A stretch of DNA of 64,000 nt, taken from Pseudomonas sp. 7SR1 (GTDB taxonomy: Bacteria; Pseudomonadota; Gammaproteobacteria; Pseudomonadales; Pseudomonadaceae). Made by a program: the position numbers and the translations under genes. The stretch is from assembly GCF_900156465.1 (NCBI RefSeq), contig NZ_LT707064.1:3735001-3799000 (forward strand), written 5' to 3'. Of the stretch, positions 49,745 through 58,130 are shown piece after piece. The notes under the pieces are model-generated. The model did no database searches. It was not told the DNA's origin and was given only the letters and a program-made list of their open reading frames with translations. The stretch's first letter is position 1; every line of letters begins with the position of its first letter.

Positions 49745-50833
49745 ATGGATCCTTCACAACCTTCAATCACCGATCAGCAGCGCCGGCTCTTCCTGAAAAA
49801 ATCCCTGGTGGTCTCGGCCGCCGCCGCCACCCTGGGGAACCTGCCCGGGCTCACCCAGGCCGAGCCGTTGAGCCAACGGTATCCGGACCCCCTGGTGAAT
49901 GTCCTGGACCCCAGCTTCATGGACCTGCGCATTTTCAACGCCAGTGTGGAAAAGCTCGCCACCGGCCTGCGCTGGGCGGAAGGGCCGGTATGGATCGGCG
50001 ATGGTCGCTACCTGCTGGTCAGCGACATCCCCAACAATCGCATCATGCGCTGGGATGAGGTTACGGGCAGCCTGTCGGTGTATCGCGAGAACGCCAACTT
50101 CTCCAATGGCATGTGTCGCGATCGCCAGGGACGGCTGCTGGTGTGCGAAGGGTCCACTACATCCAGCGAAGGCCGGCGCGTCACCCGTACCGAGCACAAC
50201 GGTACGATCACCGTGCTGGCGGACAGTTTCGACGGCAAGCCTTTCAACTCGCCCAACGACATCGTCTGCAAACGCGATGGCTCGGTTTGGTTCACCGACC
50301 CACCGTTCCAGACCGGCAATAACTATGAAGGGCACAAGGTCACTCCCGTCCAGCCTCATGCGGTCTATCGCATCGATGGCGAGACCGGCAAGGTCAGCCG
50401 GGTGATCGATGACTTGGCGGGCCCCAACGGCCTGTGCTTTTCCCCGGACGAAAAAATCCTCTACGTGGTCGAAGGCCGGGCCAAGCCCAACCGCCTGGTC
50501 TGGGCGATCACGGTCAAGGACGATGGCACCCTGGGGGAGCGCCGCAAGCATATCGAAGGCCTGGATTACGCGGCCATCGACGGACTCAAGTGCGACGAGA
50601 GCGGCAACCTCTGGTGCGGTTGGGGCGGTAACGGCGACCCCAGGGCCGACCTGGAGAAACTCGACGGCGTGCGGGTGTTCGATCCGCAAGGCAAGGCCAT
50701 CGGGCATATTTCCCTGCCGGAGCGCTGCCCCAATGTGTGCTTCGGCGGACGTGAGGGCAACCGGCTGTTCATGGCTGGCAGCCACTCGCTGTACTCGCTG
50801 TTCGTGAACACCCGGGGTGCGACGTTCGCCTGA
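49745..50833 (+). CDS. SMP-30/gluconolactonase-like protein with Tat signal
   Basis: A 362-aa six-bladed beta-propeller of the SMP-30/gluconolactonase/LRE family, whose characterised members open sugar lactones using a divalent metal. The N-terminus has a twin-arginine motif, QQRRLFLKKS (R13-R14), followed by a hydrophobic Ala-rich stretch, so it is probably folded first and exported to the periplasm. Propeller segments include WAEGPVW, FNSPNDIVC, GPNGLCFSPDE and AIDGLKCDESGNLWCGWG, which carry the usual metal ligands (Glu, Asn, Asn, Asp). It is convergent with the DUF1850/TRAP genes. CGGAG lies upstream of the ATG. Confidence 0.9.
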   Translation: MDPSQPSITDQQRRLFLKKSLVVSAAAATLGNLPGLTQAEPLSQRYPDPLVNVLDPSFMDLRIFNASVEKLATGLRWAEGPVWIGDGRYLLVSDIPNNRIMRWDEVTGSLSVYRENANFSNGMCRDRQGRLLVCEGSTTSSEGRRVTRTEHNGTITVLADSFDGKPFNSPNDIVCKRDGSVWFTDPPFQTGNNYEGHKVTPVQPHAVYRIDGETGKVSRVIDDLAGPNGLCFSPDEKILYVVEGRAKPNRLVWAITVKDDGTLGERRKHIEGLDYAAIDGLKCDESGNLWCGWGGNGDPRADLEKLDGVRVFDPQGKAIGHISLPERCPNVCFGGREGNRLFMAGSHSLYSLFVNTRGATFA

Positions 50834-50897
50834 AGTCCAGGCATCGCGGATCGGTTGTCGCAGGCGCCACTTGCCGAGCCCGACGGCGACCTCTCGT

Positions 50898-51299
50898 TCA
50901 TCGATCGGTCGCCGACTGGAGCGCGCAGCTCCATAGTTCCACAGCCGGTCGAGCCTGGCTAGCCGGTCCCAGCCAATGGCTCATCGGCTGGCAGTGTCCG
51001 GCATGACACAGCTGGTAGTCACCGGCTTGGGGCGTGCGCCCCAGCGTCAGCGGTTGCAGCGGTGGCAGTTGGCGATGGAAGCGCCAACTGCCATTTGCCA
51101 GCCGGGCACCTTCGGGAATTTCCATGCCGGCCCCATTGCCCTTGACCCTGGCCTCGCCCAGGACCAGGCCTTCTTCGGTGATGTGATAGTCCTCTTCCCA
51201 GCGGATCTTTTCGATGGTGTGATCCCAGGCCAGCGTGAAGTCGCGCAGCTCCAGTTGCGCCCAGACTGCGCCGGAGAGTCCCAGGCATAGGCCAATCAA
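50898..51299 (-). CDS. DUF1850 protein
   Basis: A 133-aa protein of the DUF1850 family, which is found next to TRAP permeases of the TAXI type and has no known function. The N-terminus is hydrophobic (LCLGLSGAVWA), so it may be exported or membrane-anchored. The best start is TTG at 51299, overlapping the TRAP stop as TTGA; no better start is visible nearby. It contains three cysteines in the C-terminal half that might form a disulfide. Confidence 0.82.
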   Translation of the reverse strand: MIGLCLGLSGAVWAQLELRDFTLAWDHTIEKIRWEEDYHITEEGLVLGEARVKGNGAGMEIPEGARLANGSWRFHRQLPPLQPLTLGRTPQAGDYQLCHAGHCQPMSHWLGPASQARPAVELWSCALQSATDR

Positions 51300-53323
51300 G
51301 CCAAGGCCCGCCCGACACGGCGGGCACGCCAGAGGTGTTGGCCGATCAACAGCGCACCCAGGACAAAGCCGATTTCATCGGTCAGCGGCAGCGCCACCAC
51401 CAGCAGTGCGCCGGCGGCAAAACATGCCAGCCGTTCCAGGAGGGGCATCTTCTGTTGCAGGAAACCGGTGGATGCCATTCCCCACAGGCCGACGGCGAGC
51501 AGTGTCTTGACCAGCATGTAGGCGGTCATCCACAAGTTGTCGCCCTGAAGCATCAGCGCCGGGTTGTAGACCGTCATGAACGGTATGACGAAACCGGCGA
51601 GGGCGATACGTACGGCCCAGAAGCTGATCTTCAGGCCGCTTTCCCTGGCAATGGGCGCGGCGGCGAAGCAGGCCAGGGCCACCGGCGGTGTCAGGTCGGC
51701 GAGAATGCCGAAGTAGAATACGAACATGTGTGACACGATCAGCGGCACCCCCAGCTCCAGCAAGGCGGGCGCGGCGATCGAGCTGGTGATGATGTAGTTG
51801 GGAATGGTCGGGATGCCCATGCCCAGCACCAGGCAGGTGAGCATGGTCAGGATCAGTGACAGCAGGAGGTTGTCCTTGCCGATGGCGAGGATGTAACCCG
51901 CAAAAGTGGACGCGACGCCGGTCAGGGAAACCACGGCGATGATGCTGCCGACCAGGGCGCAGGCGATTCCTACCGGCACGGCGTGGCGGGCACCGTCGAC
52001 CAGGGCATGCAAGCAGATGACCAGGGTTTCCCGGGTGCCTTGCATGAACCAGCAGGCCATCACCAATACAGCGATGACTGCAAAGACGATACCGATCCCC
52101 AACTGGAAAAAACCGACGCAGAAAATACCCAGCGCGACCCAGAACGCACAGCGCAGGGCATAGTTCGAGACTTTCAGGATGATCGCCGAGCCGAGGATCA
52201 CGATAGCCGTCAATGCCAACCCCACCATGCCGGAAAACAGTGGTGTGCGTCCGGAAAAGAGCAGGTAGACCAGCACCGCGAGCGGGATCAGCAGATACCA
52301 GTTCTCCTTGACCGCGCTCCAGGCGCTCGGGCATTGGTCCTTGGGCAGGCCTTTGAGATCGGAGCGTTTGGCCTCCAGGTGCACCATCCAGAATACCGAG
52401 CCGAAATACAGGCATGCCGGTATCAAGGCCGCCTTGGCAATTTCCACGAAGGGCACGTTGATGGTCTCGGCCATGATGAACGCCACGGCGCCCATCACCG
52501 GTGGCATGATCTGGCTGCCCATGCTGGCCGTCGCTTCCACGCCACCGGCGAACGCAGCCTTGTAGCCGAAGCGCTTCATCAACGGGATGGTGAACTGCCC
52601 GGTGGTCACCACGTTGGCGATGCCCGAACCGGTGATGGTGCCCATCAATGCCGATGACACCACCGACACCTTCGCCGGGCCGCCCAGCTTGTGGCCGAAC
52701 AGGCCCATGGAAAAGTCGGTGAACAGTTTGATCATGCCGGCCTTTTCCAGGAAGGCGCCGAACAGGATGAAGAGGAAGATATAGGTGGCCGATACATAGG
52801 TCGGCGTGCCGTAGAGCCCTTCGGTACCAAACGCCAACTGGTTGATGATCTGGTCCAGGCCATAACCGCGATGGGCCAGGTCGCCCGGCAGGTATTCGCC
52901 GAACAGGCCATAGGCCAGGAACAGGCCGCAGATGATCGGCAGGGCGATGCCCATCACGCGCCGTGCGGCTTCGAACACCAGGATGATCAGGAGACTGCCG
53001 ATGACCATGTCGGTCGTGGTCAGGTCGCCGGAGCGCTGGATCAGGTCGGCTTCGAATATCCATTGGTATAGAGCCGTCGCCACGCCCGCCAGGCTCAAGG
53101 CCCAGGCCAGTGGCTGCCACGGTCGTTGTTTTCCGTAGGCCGGGTAGCTGAGAAATACCACCCACAATAGAAAACCAACATGCACAGCCCGTAATACGAT
53201 GCTGGACACTGGGGAAAAGGCCGCCGTGATGATCTGGAATACGGAAAACAGCAGTGCCACGCAAAACAGGGCCTTGGGCCAATCCCGAGGATCTGCGGGG
53301 ATGCCGTGCTGGTCTTCACTCAT
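51296..53323 (-). CDS. TRAP transporter fused permease subunit (4TM-12TM)
   Basis: A 675-aa inner-membrane protein that joins the small and large TRAP permease domains, as usual in TAXI-type systems. The first part (about 1-150) has the small-subunit helices, and the rest is the DctM-like domain with the conserved GTITGSGIANVVTTGQFTIP and GVEATASMGSQIMPPVMGA segments (near 235-285). It works with the binding protein encoded just upstream and uses an ion gradient. The ATG at 53323 follows the N-terminal MSEDQHGIPAD pattern; an earlier start at 53362 is less likely. Confidence 0.92.
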   Translation of the reverse strand: MSEDQHGIPADPRDWPKALFCVALLFSVFQIITAAFSPVSSIVLRAVHVGFLLWVVFLSYPAYGKQRPWQPLAWALSLAGVATALYQWIFEADLIQRSGDLTTTDMVIGSLLIILVFEAARRVMGIALPIICGLFLAYGLFGEYLPGDLAHRGYGLDQIINQLAFGTEGLYGTPTYVSATYIFLFILFGAFLEKAGMIKLFTDFSMGLFGHKLGGPAKVSVVSSALMGTITGSGIANVVTTGQFTIPLMKRFGYKAAFAGGVEATASMGSQIMPPVMGAVAFIMAETINVPFVEIAKAALIPACLYFGSVFWMVHLEAKRSDLKGLPKDQCPSAWSAVKENWYLLIPLAVLVYLLFSGRTPLFSGMVGLALTAIVILGSAIILKVSNYALRCAFWVALGIFCVGFFQLGIGIVFAVIAVLVMACWFMQGTRETLVICLHALVDGARHAVPVGIACALVGSIIAVVSLTGVASTFAGYILAIGKDNLLLSLILTMLTCLVLGMGIPTIPNYIITSSIAAPALLELGVPLIVSHMFVFYFGILADLTPPVALACFAAAPIARESGLKISFWAVRIALAGFVIPFMTVYNPALMLQGDNLWMTAYMLVKTLLAVGLWGMASTGFLQQKMPLLERLACFAAGALLVVALPLTDEIGFVLGALLIGQHLWRARRVGRALA

Positions 53324-53398
53324 AGGTACCTGCCTGTTGTCTGCAGCGGGTGCGGAACGCAATGCTGCAACGGCGCGGTGCCATTGCAGCCCGGGAAA

Positions 53399-54349
53399 CT
53401 ACAGTGCGCCCACTTCCTTGTAGTAGCGCTCGGCACCGGGGTGCAGGGCGATCGGCAGGTTCTTCGCGGCGTTTTCGAGGGAAATGTCCTTGGCTGCCGA
53501 ATGGGAGGTGCCCAGGCGATTGAGGTTGTCGAACAGCAGCTTGGTCATTTGATAAGCCACTTCGTCCGGCACGTCCTCGCGAGTCACCAGGATGTTGGTG
53601 ATGGCAACAGTGGGCACTGCGTCGGCCTGTCCGTCGTAGGTATTGGCGGGGATCTGGGCACTCTGGTAAGCCGGGTTGCCTATTTTTCCTATCACATCGG
53701 CCGGAATCGACACGTAGTTCAGCGCCATTGTTGACGCCAGGTCGCGAATGGCCGCCATGCCCAGGCCGGAGGACTGCAGCGTGGCATCCAACTGGCGGTT
53801 CTTGATCAGGTCCACCGACTCGGCGAAGGGCAGGTACTGCACCTTCATATCGTCGTACGTCAGGCCCGCAGCCTTGAAGATCGCCCGGGCATTGAGCTCG
53901 GTGCCGGATTTCGCCGCGCCGACCGAAACGGTCTTGCCCTTGAGATCGGCCAAGGTCTTGATGCCCGACTCCTGGCTGGCGACGATCTGGATGTAGTTGG
54001 GGTAGGCTCCGGCGATGGCCCGCAACTTGGTCAAGGGGGCCTTGAAGCCAGCGTCTTCCACGCCATTGCTGGCGTCCGCCACCGAATCGCCCAGGGCAAA
54101 GGCCAATTCCCCGCGTCCGGCTTGGAGCAGGTTCAGGTTCTCCACCGAAGCCTTGGTAGCCTGGACCGAAGTCTTGGAATCCTTGATGCCGCTGCTGTAG
54201 ATCTGGGAGAGCCCGACCCCGATCGGGTAATAGACACCGCTGGTGCCCCCGGTCAGTATGTTGATGTACACCGGGGCTGCGTAGGCCGTGCTGGCCACCA
54301 TCAAGGCTGCGGCGGTGGCCAGGGAGATGAAGTGCTTGTTGATTTGCAT
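53399..54349 (-). CDS. TAXI-family TRAP substrate-binding protein
   Basis: Periplasmic binding protein (316 aa) of the TAXI family that captures the solute for the fused TRAP permease. The signal peptide covers residues 1-24 (cleavage after TAYA). The mature start YINILTGGTSGVYYPIGVGL and the internal KTVSVGAAKSGTELNAR segment are typical of the family. The known family binds small carboxylates such as glutamate; the ligand here is unknown. It is downstream of lacI on the same strand with a 95-base gap. Confidence 0.92.
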   Translation of the reverse strand: MQINKHFISLATAAALMVASTAYAAPVYINILTGGTSGVYYPIGVGLSQIYSSGIKDSKTSVQATKASVENLNLLQAGRGELAFALGDSVADASNGVEDAGFKAPLTKLRAIAGAYPNYIQIVASQESGIKTLADLKGKTVSVGAAKSGTELNARAIFKAAGLTYDDMKVQYLPFAESVDLIKNRQLDATLQSSGLGMAAIRDLASTMALNYVSIPADVIGKIGNPAYQSAQIPANTYDGQADAVPTVAITNILVTREDVPDEVAYQMTKLLFDNLNRLGTSHSAAKDISLENAAKNLPIALHPGAERYYKEVGAL

Positions 54350-54444
54350 GGGGAGACTCTCCGTCTTGTTATGGCTTTATGCAGAGTCTTTCCACTGTAG
54401 TTGAAACGGGCCTGATGGCGAGTCGATAAAGCCCATGTGCCTGG

Positions 54445-55455
54445 TCAGGTCATACCGGAACCTGGCGCCGCACTGCTGCCGCGCACCGTCAACTCGAACG
54501 GCAGCAGCACATGCCGCTGTGGGATGGGCTTGTTCTCGATCAGGGCGATCAGCATGTCCACGGCCATCTGGCCGAAGGTTTCGGCCGGTTGGGAAATGGT
54601 GGTCAGGGGCGGATCGCAATACGCCGCGAAAGGGATGTCGTCGAACCCCACCAGGGAAATGTCGTCGGGCACCCGCAGGCCCGTCTGCTTGATGCGCTTG
54701 AGGGCGCCGATGGCCATCTCGTCGTTTTCGCAGAACAGCGCACTGGGGCGCTCGGCCAGTGCGAGCATCGCGCCGGCACCCTCGAATCCGGCCTTGAGGG
54801 TGAAGTCGCCATGGCAGATCAGCTCGGGGTCGATGGCGATGCCGGCGTCGTGCAAGGCGTCCTGATAACCGGCCACGCGGTCGAGGGTCAACGGACTGCT
54901 GCGCGGCCCCTTGATGATGCCGATGCGGCGGTGGCCGAGCCCGAGCAAGTATTCGGTCATGGCCCGGGCGGCGCTGCGGTTGTCCAGGCTGATGGTGGGG
55001 TAGGAAGCGCCCTTGACCACTTCGCAGGCGTTGACCAGGGGCAGCGGGTCGGTGCCGGGGGGCAGTGATACGAAAGGGTCGCAGGCGCGCAGTTGTATGA
55101 CCCCATCGGCCTGATGGGCGTAGACCAGCGCGGCAAAGGTCTGCTCGATGTCTTCCCGGCCCTGGGTGTCGCACAGCAGCAATCGGTAACCCGCCGCCTG
55201 CGCCGCCTGTTGGGCGCCGCTGATGACCCGGGCGAAAAAGGTATTGGCAATGGTCGGGACCAGGATCACCAGGTTACCGGTTCGCCGGGACCGAAACTGC
55301 ACGGCCATCAGGTTCGGTCGATAGCCGGCCTGTTCCACCGCCGCGTTCACCTTGTCCCGCGTCTGGGGCAGCACCCGCTCCGGGGATTTCAGCGCTCTGG
55401 ACACCGTGGCCACGGAAACGCCAGCCAGCCGGGCCACTTCACGAATATTGGACAA
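54445..55455 (-). CDS. LacI-family transcriptional regulator
   Basis: A 336-aa repressor of the LacI/GalR family. The N-terminal helix-turn-helix is clear (IREVARLAGVSVATVSRAL), followed by the hinge region and a periplasmic-binding-protein-like effector domain ending in VDMLIALIENKPIP. I choose the TTG at 55455 because GAGG lies five bases upstream and the N-terminus becomes MSNIREVARLAG, the normal LacI start. Alternatives are GTG at 55461 or the open frame up to 55524. It is divergent from the dehydrogenase operon, and a strong LacI-type palindrome lies between them. Confidence 0.9.
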   Translation of the reverse strand: MSNIREVARLAGVSVATVSRALKSPERVLPQTRDKVNAAVEQAGYRPNLMAVQFRSRRTGNLVILVPTIANTFFARVISGAQQAAQAAGYRLLLCDTQGREDIEQTFAALVYAHQADGVIQLRACDPFVSLPPGTDPLPLVNACEVVKGASYPTISLDNRSAARAMTEYLLGLGHRRIGIIKGPRSSPLTLDRVAGYQDALHDAGIAIDPELICHGDFTLKAGFEGAGAMLALAERPSALFCENDEMAIGALKRIKQTGLRVPDDISLVGFDDIPFAAYCDPPLTTISQPAETFGQMAVDMLIALIENKPIPQRHVLLPFELTVRGSSAAPGSGMT

Positions 55456-55552
55456 ACGCACCTCGACGCAGCGCCAGGAAATAGGGGCACGGCTGCGCAG
55501 CTTACCGCAGGTTGGACGGCGCACAAACGTCCGGGGGGCGTCCCTCCTGGAT

Positions 55553-55581
55553 TTGACACGGCACGAAACCGGGCCTAGATT
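55553..55581 (+). promoter_or_regulatory. sigma-70 promoter of the dehydrogenase/isomerase operon
   Basis: TTGACA (55553-55558) and TAGATT (55576-55581) are separated by exactly 17 bases. This is a near-consensus promoter whose transcript would start near 55588, just before the LacI-type operator at 55590 and 48 bases before the dehydrogenase ATG. It points away from lacI. Confidence 0.8.
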
Positions 55582-55589
55582 CGGCCATG

Positions 55590-55605
55590 ATGTAACCGGT
55601 TACAT
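55590..55605. promoter_or_regulatory. LacI-family operator (perfect 16-bp palindrome)
   Basis: ATGTAACCGGTTACAT is a perfect palindrome with a central CG, the hallmark of operators of LacI-type regulators. It begins about two bases after the predicted transcription start of the dehydrogenase operon. It also overlaps a possible divergent lacI promoter (TTGATA at 55610-55615, CATCAT at 55587-55592, minus strand), so the regulator may control itself too. Confidence 0.8.
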
Positions 55606-55635
55606 TCCATATCAATCCTGCATGAGAGCGTCGTG

Positions 55636-56811
55636 ATGAACCCTGTGGCACCCAAAATAAGAATGGGCTTCGTGGGCGGTGGAGAGGGCGCTTTCATCGG
55701 CCAGGCCCATCGCCAGGCCGCCGGCCTGGACGGCGGCTTCGAACTGGTGTGCGGTGCGTTCAGCCGCGACCCCCATAACAACCGGCAGACCGGCGCGTCC
55801 CTGGGGCTGCCCGCCTCCCGTTGCTATCACGACTGGCAGCAAATGCTCGATGCCGAAGCGGTGCTGCCTCTGGATCAGCGCATGGAACTGCTGGTGATCG
55901 TCACCCCCAATCACCTCCATGCCCCCATTGCCAGCCAGGCACTGAAGGCCGGTTTCCATGTGTTCAGCGAAAAACCCGCCGGGCTGGACCTCAAGCAATT
56001 GCTGGCGCTCAAGGACGATCTGCGAGGCAGCCGCTGCCTCTACGGTCTGGCCCACACCTACCTGGGCTATCCCATGGTCTGGCAGGCCCGGGAAATGGTG
56101 CGCTCGGGTGTCATCGGCAGGGTGCGCAAAGTGTTCGTCGAGTATCCCCAGGGCTGGCTCAGCCAGGACCTCGCCGGGCAAGGCAACAAGCAGGCCGAGT
56201 GGCGCGACGACCCGGCCCGGTCCGGGCTGGGCGGTTGCATCGGGGACATAGGCACCCATGCGTTTTCCCTGGCGGAGTTCGTCGCGGACCAGCCGATCCA
56301 ACATCTGTGCGCCGCGTTGGGCACCCATGTCCCAGGTCGGCAACTCGATGACGATGTCGCCATGTTGTTCCGGATGGAAGGCGGCGCCAGTGGCGTGTTG
56401 CTGGCCAGCCAGGTCTGCAGCGGTGAAGAGAATCCGCTGAAGATCCGCGTCTATGGCGACAAGGGCGCCCTGGAATGGCGCCAGGAAGAACCTTCGAGCC
56501 TGATTCATCGTGCCGTCGACCAACCCTTGCGCATCCTGCGCAGTGGTGTCGGCCAGCCTTGGCTGAGCGAAGCGGCGACGCGACGCATGCGTTTGCCGGC
56601 CGGGCACCCCGAGGGCTACCTGGAAGCCATGGCGAACCTCTATGGCGATTTCGCCCGGGCCATTCGCGAGCGGGTCGAAGGCCCCGACGTGCCTGGCGTA
56701 CCCGGCATCGAGACCGGCCTGCGCACCATGGCATTCATCGAGGCCGCCATCATCAATCATCGCGGCGAGGCGAAGTGGACCGCGCTGGAAACCGGAGAAT
56801 CGCTGTTGTGA
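55636..56811 (+). CDS. Gfo/Idh/MocA-family sugar oxidoreductase
   Basis: A 391-aa NAD(P)-dependent dehydrogenase. The Rossmann fold begins with FVGGGEGAFIG (residues 12-22) and the catalytic motif SEKPAG holds K113. A GDIGTHAFSLAEF segment supplies the usual Asp/His of the active site. It resembles the subgroup that includes trehalose-utilisation ThuB, which oxidises sugar C3 or similar positions, but that is from general recall. GAGAG precedes the ATG at 55636; a GTG one codon earlier is possible. It is the first gene after the promoter and operator and overlaps the next gene by 4 bases. Confidence 0.9.
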   Translation: MNPVAPKIRMGFVGGGEGAFIGQAHRQAAGLDGGFELVCGAFSRDPHNNRQTGASLGLPASRCYHDWQQMLDAEAVLPLDQRMELLVIVTPNHLHAPIASQALKAGFHVFSEKPAGLDLKQLLALKDDLRGSRCLYGLAHTYLGYPMVWQAREMVRSGVIGRVRKVFVEYPQGWLSQDLAGQGNKQAEWRDDPARSGLGGCIGDIGTHAFSLAEFVADQPIQHLCAALGTHVPGRQLDDDVAMLFRMEGGASGVLLASQVCSGEENPLKIRVYGDKGALEWRQEEPSSLIHRAVDQPLRILRSGVGQPWLSEAATRRMRLPAGHPEGYLEAMANLYGDFARAIRERVEGPDVPGVPGIETGLRTMAFIEAAIINHRGEAKWTALETGESLL

Positions 56812-57887
56812 AAACCACCGAAGAAACACCGATGGGCCTGCGCGGGCCGGCTATTTTCCTGGCCCAGTTCATGTCCGACGAGACACCGTTCGACTCGTTG
56901 GCGAACATCGCCCGGTGGGCCGCCTCGCAAGGCTACAAGGCCATCCAGTTGCCGACCCTGGGCACGCGCTACATCGACCTGGCCCGGGCCGCCGAGAGCC
57001 AGGATTATTGCGATGAGCTCAAGGCCACCTGCGCCCAGGCCGGGGTCGAAATCAGTGAGTTGTCGACGCACCTGCAGGGGCAACTGGTGGCGGTGCACCC
57101 GGCGTTCGACGCGCTGTTCGATGACTTCGCCCCGGCCCACCTGCGCGGCCTGCCCCAGGCGCGGACCGAGTGGGCCATCGAGCAACTGAAGCTGGCCGCC
57201 CGGGCCAGCCGGCGCCTGGGACTCAAGGCCCACGCGACCTTTTCCGGTGCGCTGCTGTGGCCCTATATGTACCCGTGGCCACAGCGCCCGTCCGGGCTGG
57301 TGGAACAAGGGTTCGCCGAGCTGGCCCGGCGCTGGTTGCCGATCCTCGATCGCTTCGACGAGGCCGGCGTGGACCTGTGCTACGAAATCCATCCCGGCGA
57401 AGACCTGCACGATGGCGCCTCCTTCGAACGCTTCCTGGAAGCGGTGGACCATCATCCTCGGGCAGCCATCCTCTACGACCCCAGCCACCTGTTGCTGCAG
57501 CAGATGGACTACCTGGGCTTCATCGACCGCTATCACGAACGCATCCGCATGTTCCACGTCAAGGACGCCGAGTTCCGCCCCGACGCTCGTTCCGGTGTCT
57601 ACGGCGGCTATCAGGGCTGGGTCGATCGTCCCGGCCGATTCCGCTCCCTGGGCGACGGACAGATCGACTTCGGATCGATCTTCAGCAAGTTGACCCAATA
57701 CGATTTCAACGGCTGGGCGGTGCTGGAGTGGGAGTGCTGCCTGAAGGATTCGCAGCAGGGCGCCGCCGAAGGCGCGGCGTTCATCCAGCGGCACATGATC
57801 AGCAAGACCCGCAAGGCGTTCGACGATTTTGCCGGCGTTACGGCGGACGAAGAATCCAATCGGCGGCTGCTGGGCCTATTGAAATAG
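56808..57887 (+). CDS. sugar phosphate isomerase/epimerase-like TIM-barrel protein
   Basis: A 359-aa protein of the xylose-isomerase-like (AP endonuclease 2) superfamily. Candidate metal ligands are E193 (CYEIHPGED), D224 and H227 (YDPSHL), H250 (FHVKDAEF) and E307 or E309 (LEWEC). The GTG start overlaps the dehydrogenase stop (GTGA), and the next ATG lies eight codons later at 56832. The partner role suggests that it acts on the oxidised sugar, as isomerase, epimerase or keto-sugar lyase. No specific reaction is proven. Confidence 0.87.
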   Translation: MKTTEETPMGLRGPAIFLAQFMSDETPFDSLANIARWAASQGYKAIQLPTLGTRYIDLARAAESQDYCDELKATCAQAGVEISELSTHLQGQLVAVHPAFDALFDDFAPAHLRGLPQARTEWAIEQLKLAARASRRLGLKAHATFSGALLWPYMYPWPQRPSGLVEQGFAELARRWLPILDRFDEAGVDLCYEIHPGEDLHDGASFERFLEAVDHHPRAAILYDPSHLLLQQMDYLGFIDRYHERIRMFHVKDAEFRPDARSGVYGGYQGWVDRPGRFRSLGDGQIDFGSIFSKLTQYDFNGWAVLEWECCLKDSQQGAAEGAAFIQRHMISKTRKAFDDFAGVTADEESNRRLLGLLK

Positions 57888-57897
57888 ACCTGCACCC

Positions 57898-58027
57898 GTG
57901 TGGTGAGGGCGCTCACGCCCGCTGGAGCGCGAAGCGGTCCCAGGCCTGACACTTCGGCGTGTCAGGCTCATGGAGTCCATGGCCTCGGGCCCGCTTCGCA
58001 GCGCAGCGGGGATAGATCCCCTCGCCA
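57898..58027. repeat. degenerate REP pair (BIME) between isomerase and MFS genes
   Basis: Left (57898-57941) and right (57987-58027) units are inverted copies of the TGTGGCGAGGG...GCGAAGCGG type. Between them GCCTGACAC (57944-57952) and GTGTCAGGC (57959-57967) form a perfect 9-bp stem with a TTCGGC loop. The whole folds into nested hairpins and occupies most of the 243-base gap, so it may reduce read-through or protect the upstream mRNA. Confidence 0.7.
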
Positions 58028-58130
58028 TCGGGAGCTTGCCTGGCTCCAGAGGGTTTATGAACTGGATAAACCCATGGCCTGGTTGCTTAACGGTCCTTTT
58101 ACAAAAACAACAATCAGAACGGTGACGGTC

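Noticed and set aside
51375-53282. Open frame of 635 codons on the minus strand in another frame of the TRAP permease
   Set aside because: The permease frame is the one with membrane helices and conserved TRAP segments; this frame is Arg/Pro/His-rich and not membrane-like.
55636-57887. Assignment of the dehydrogenase and TIM-barrel pair to levoglucosan or myo-inositol catabolism
   Set aside because: The fold and gene pairing would fit, but no residue pattern I can verify separates those substrates from others, and no further pathway genes are present.
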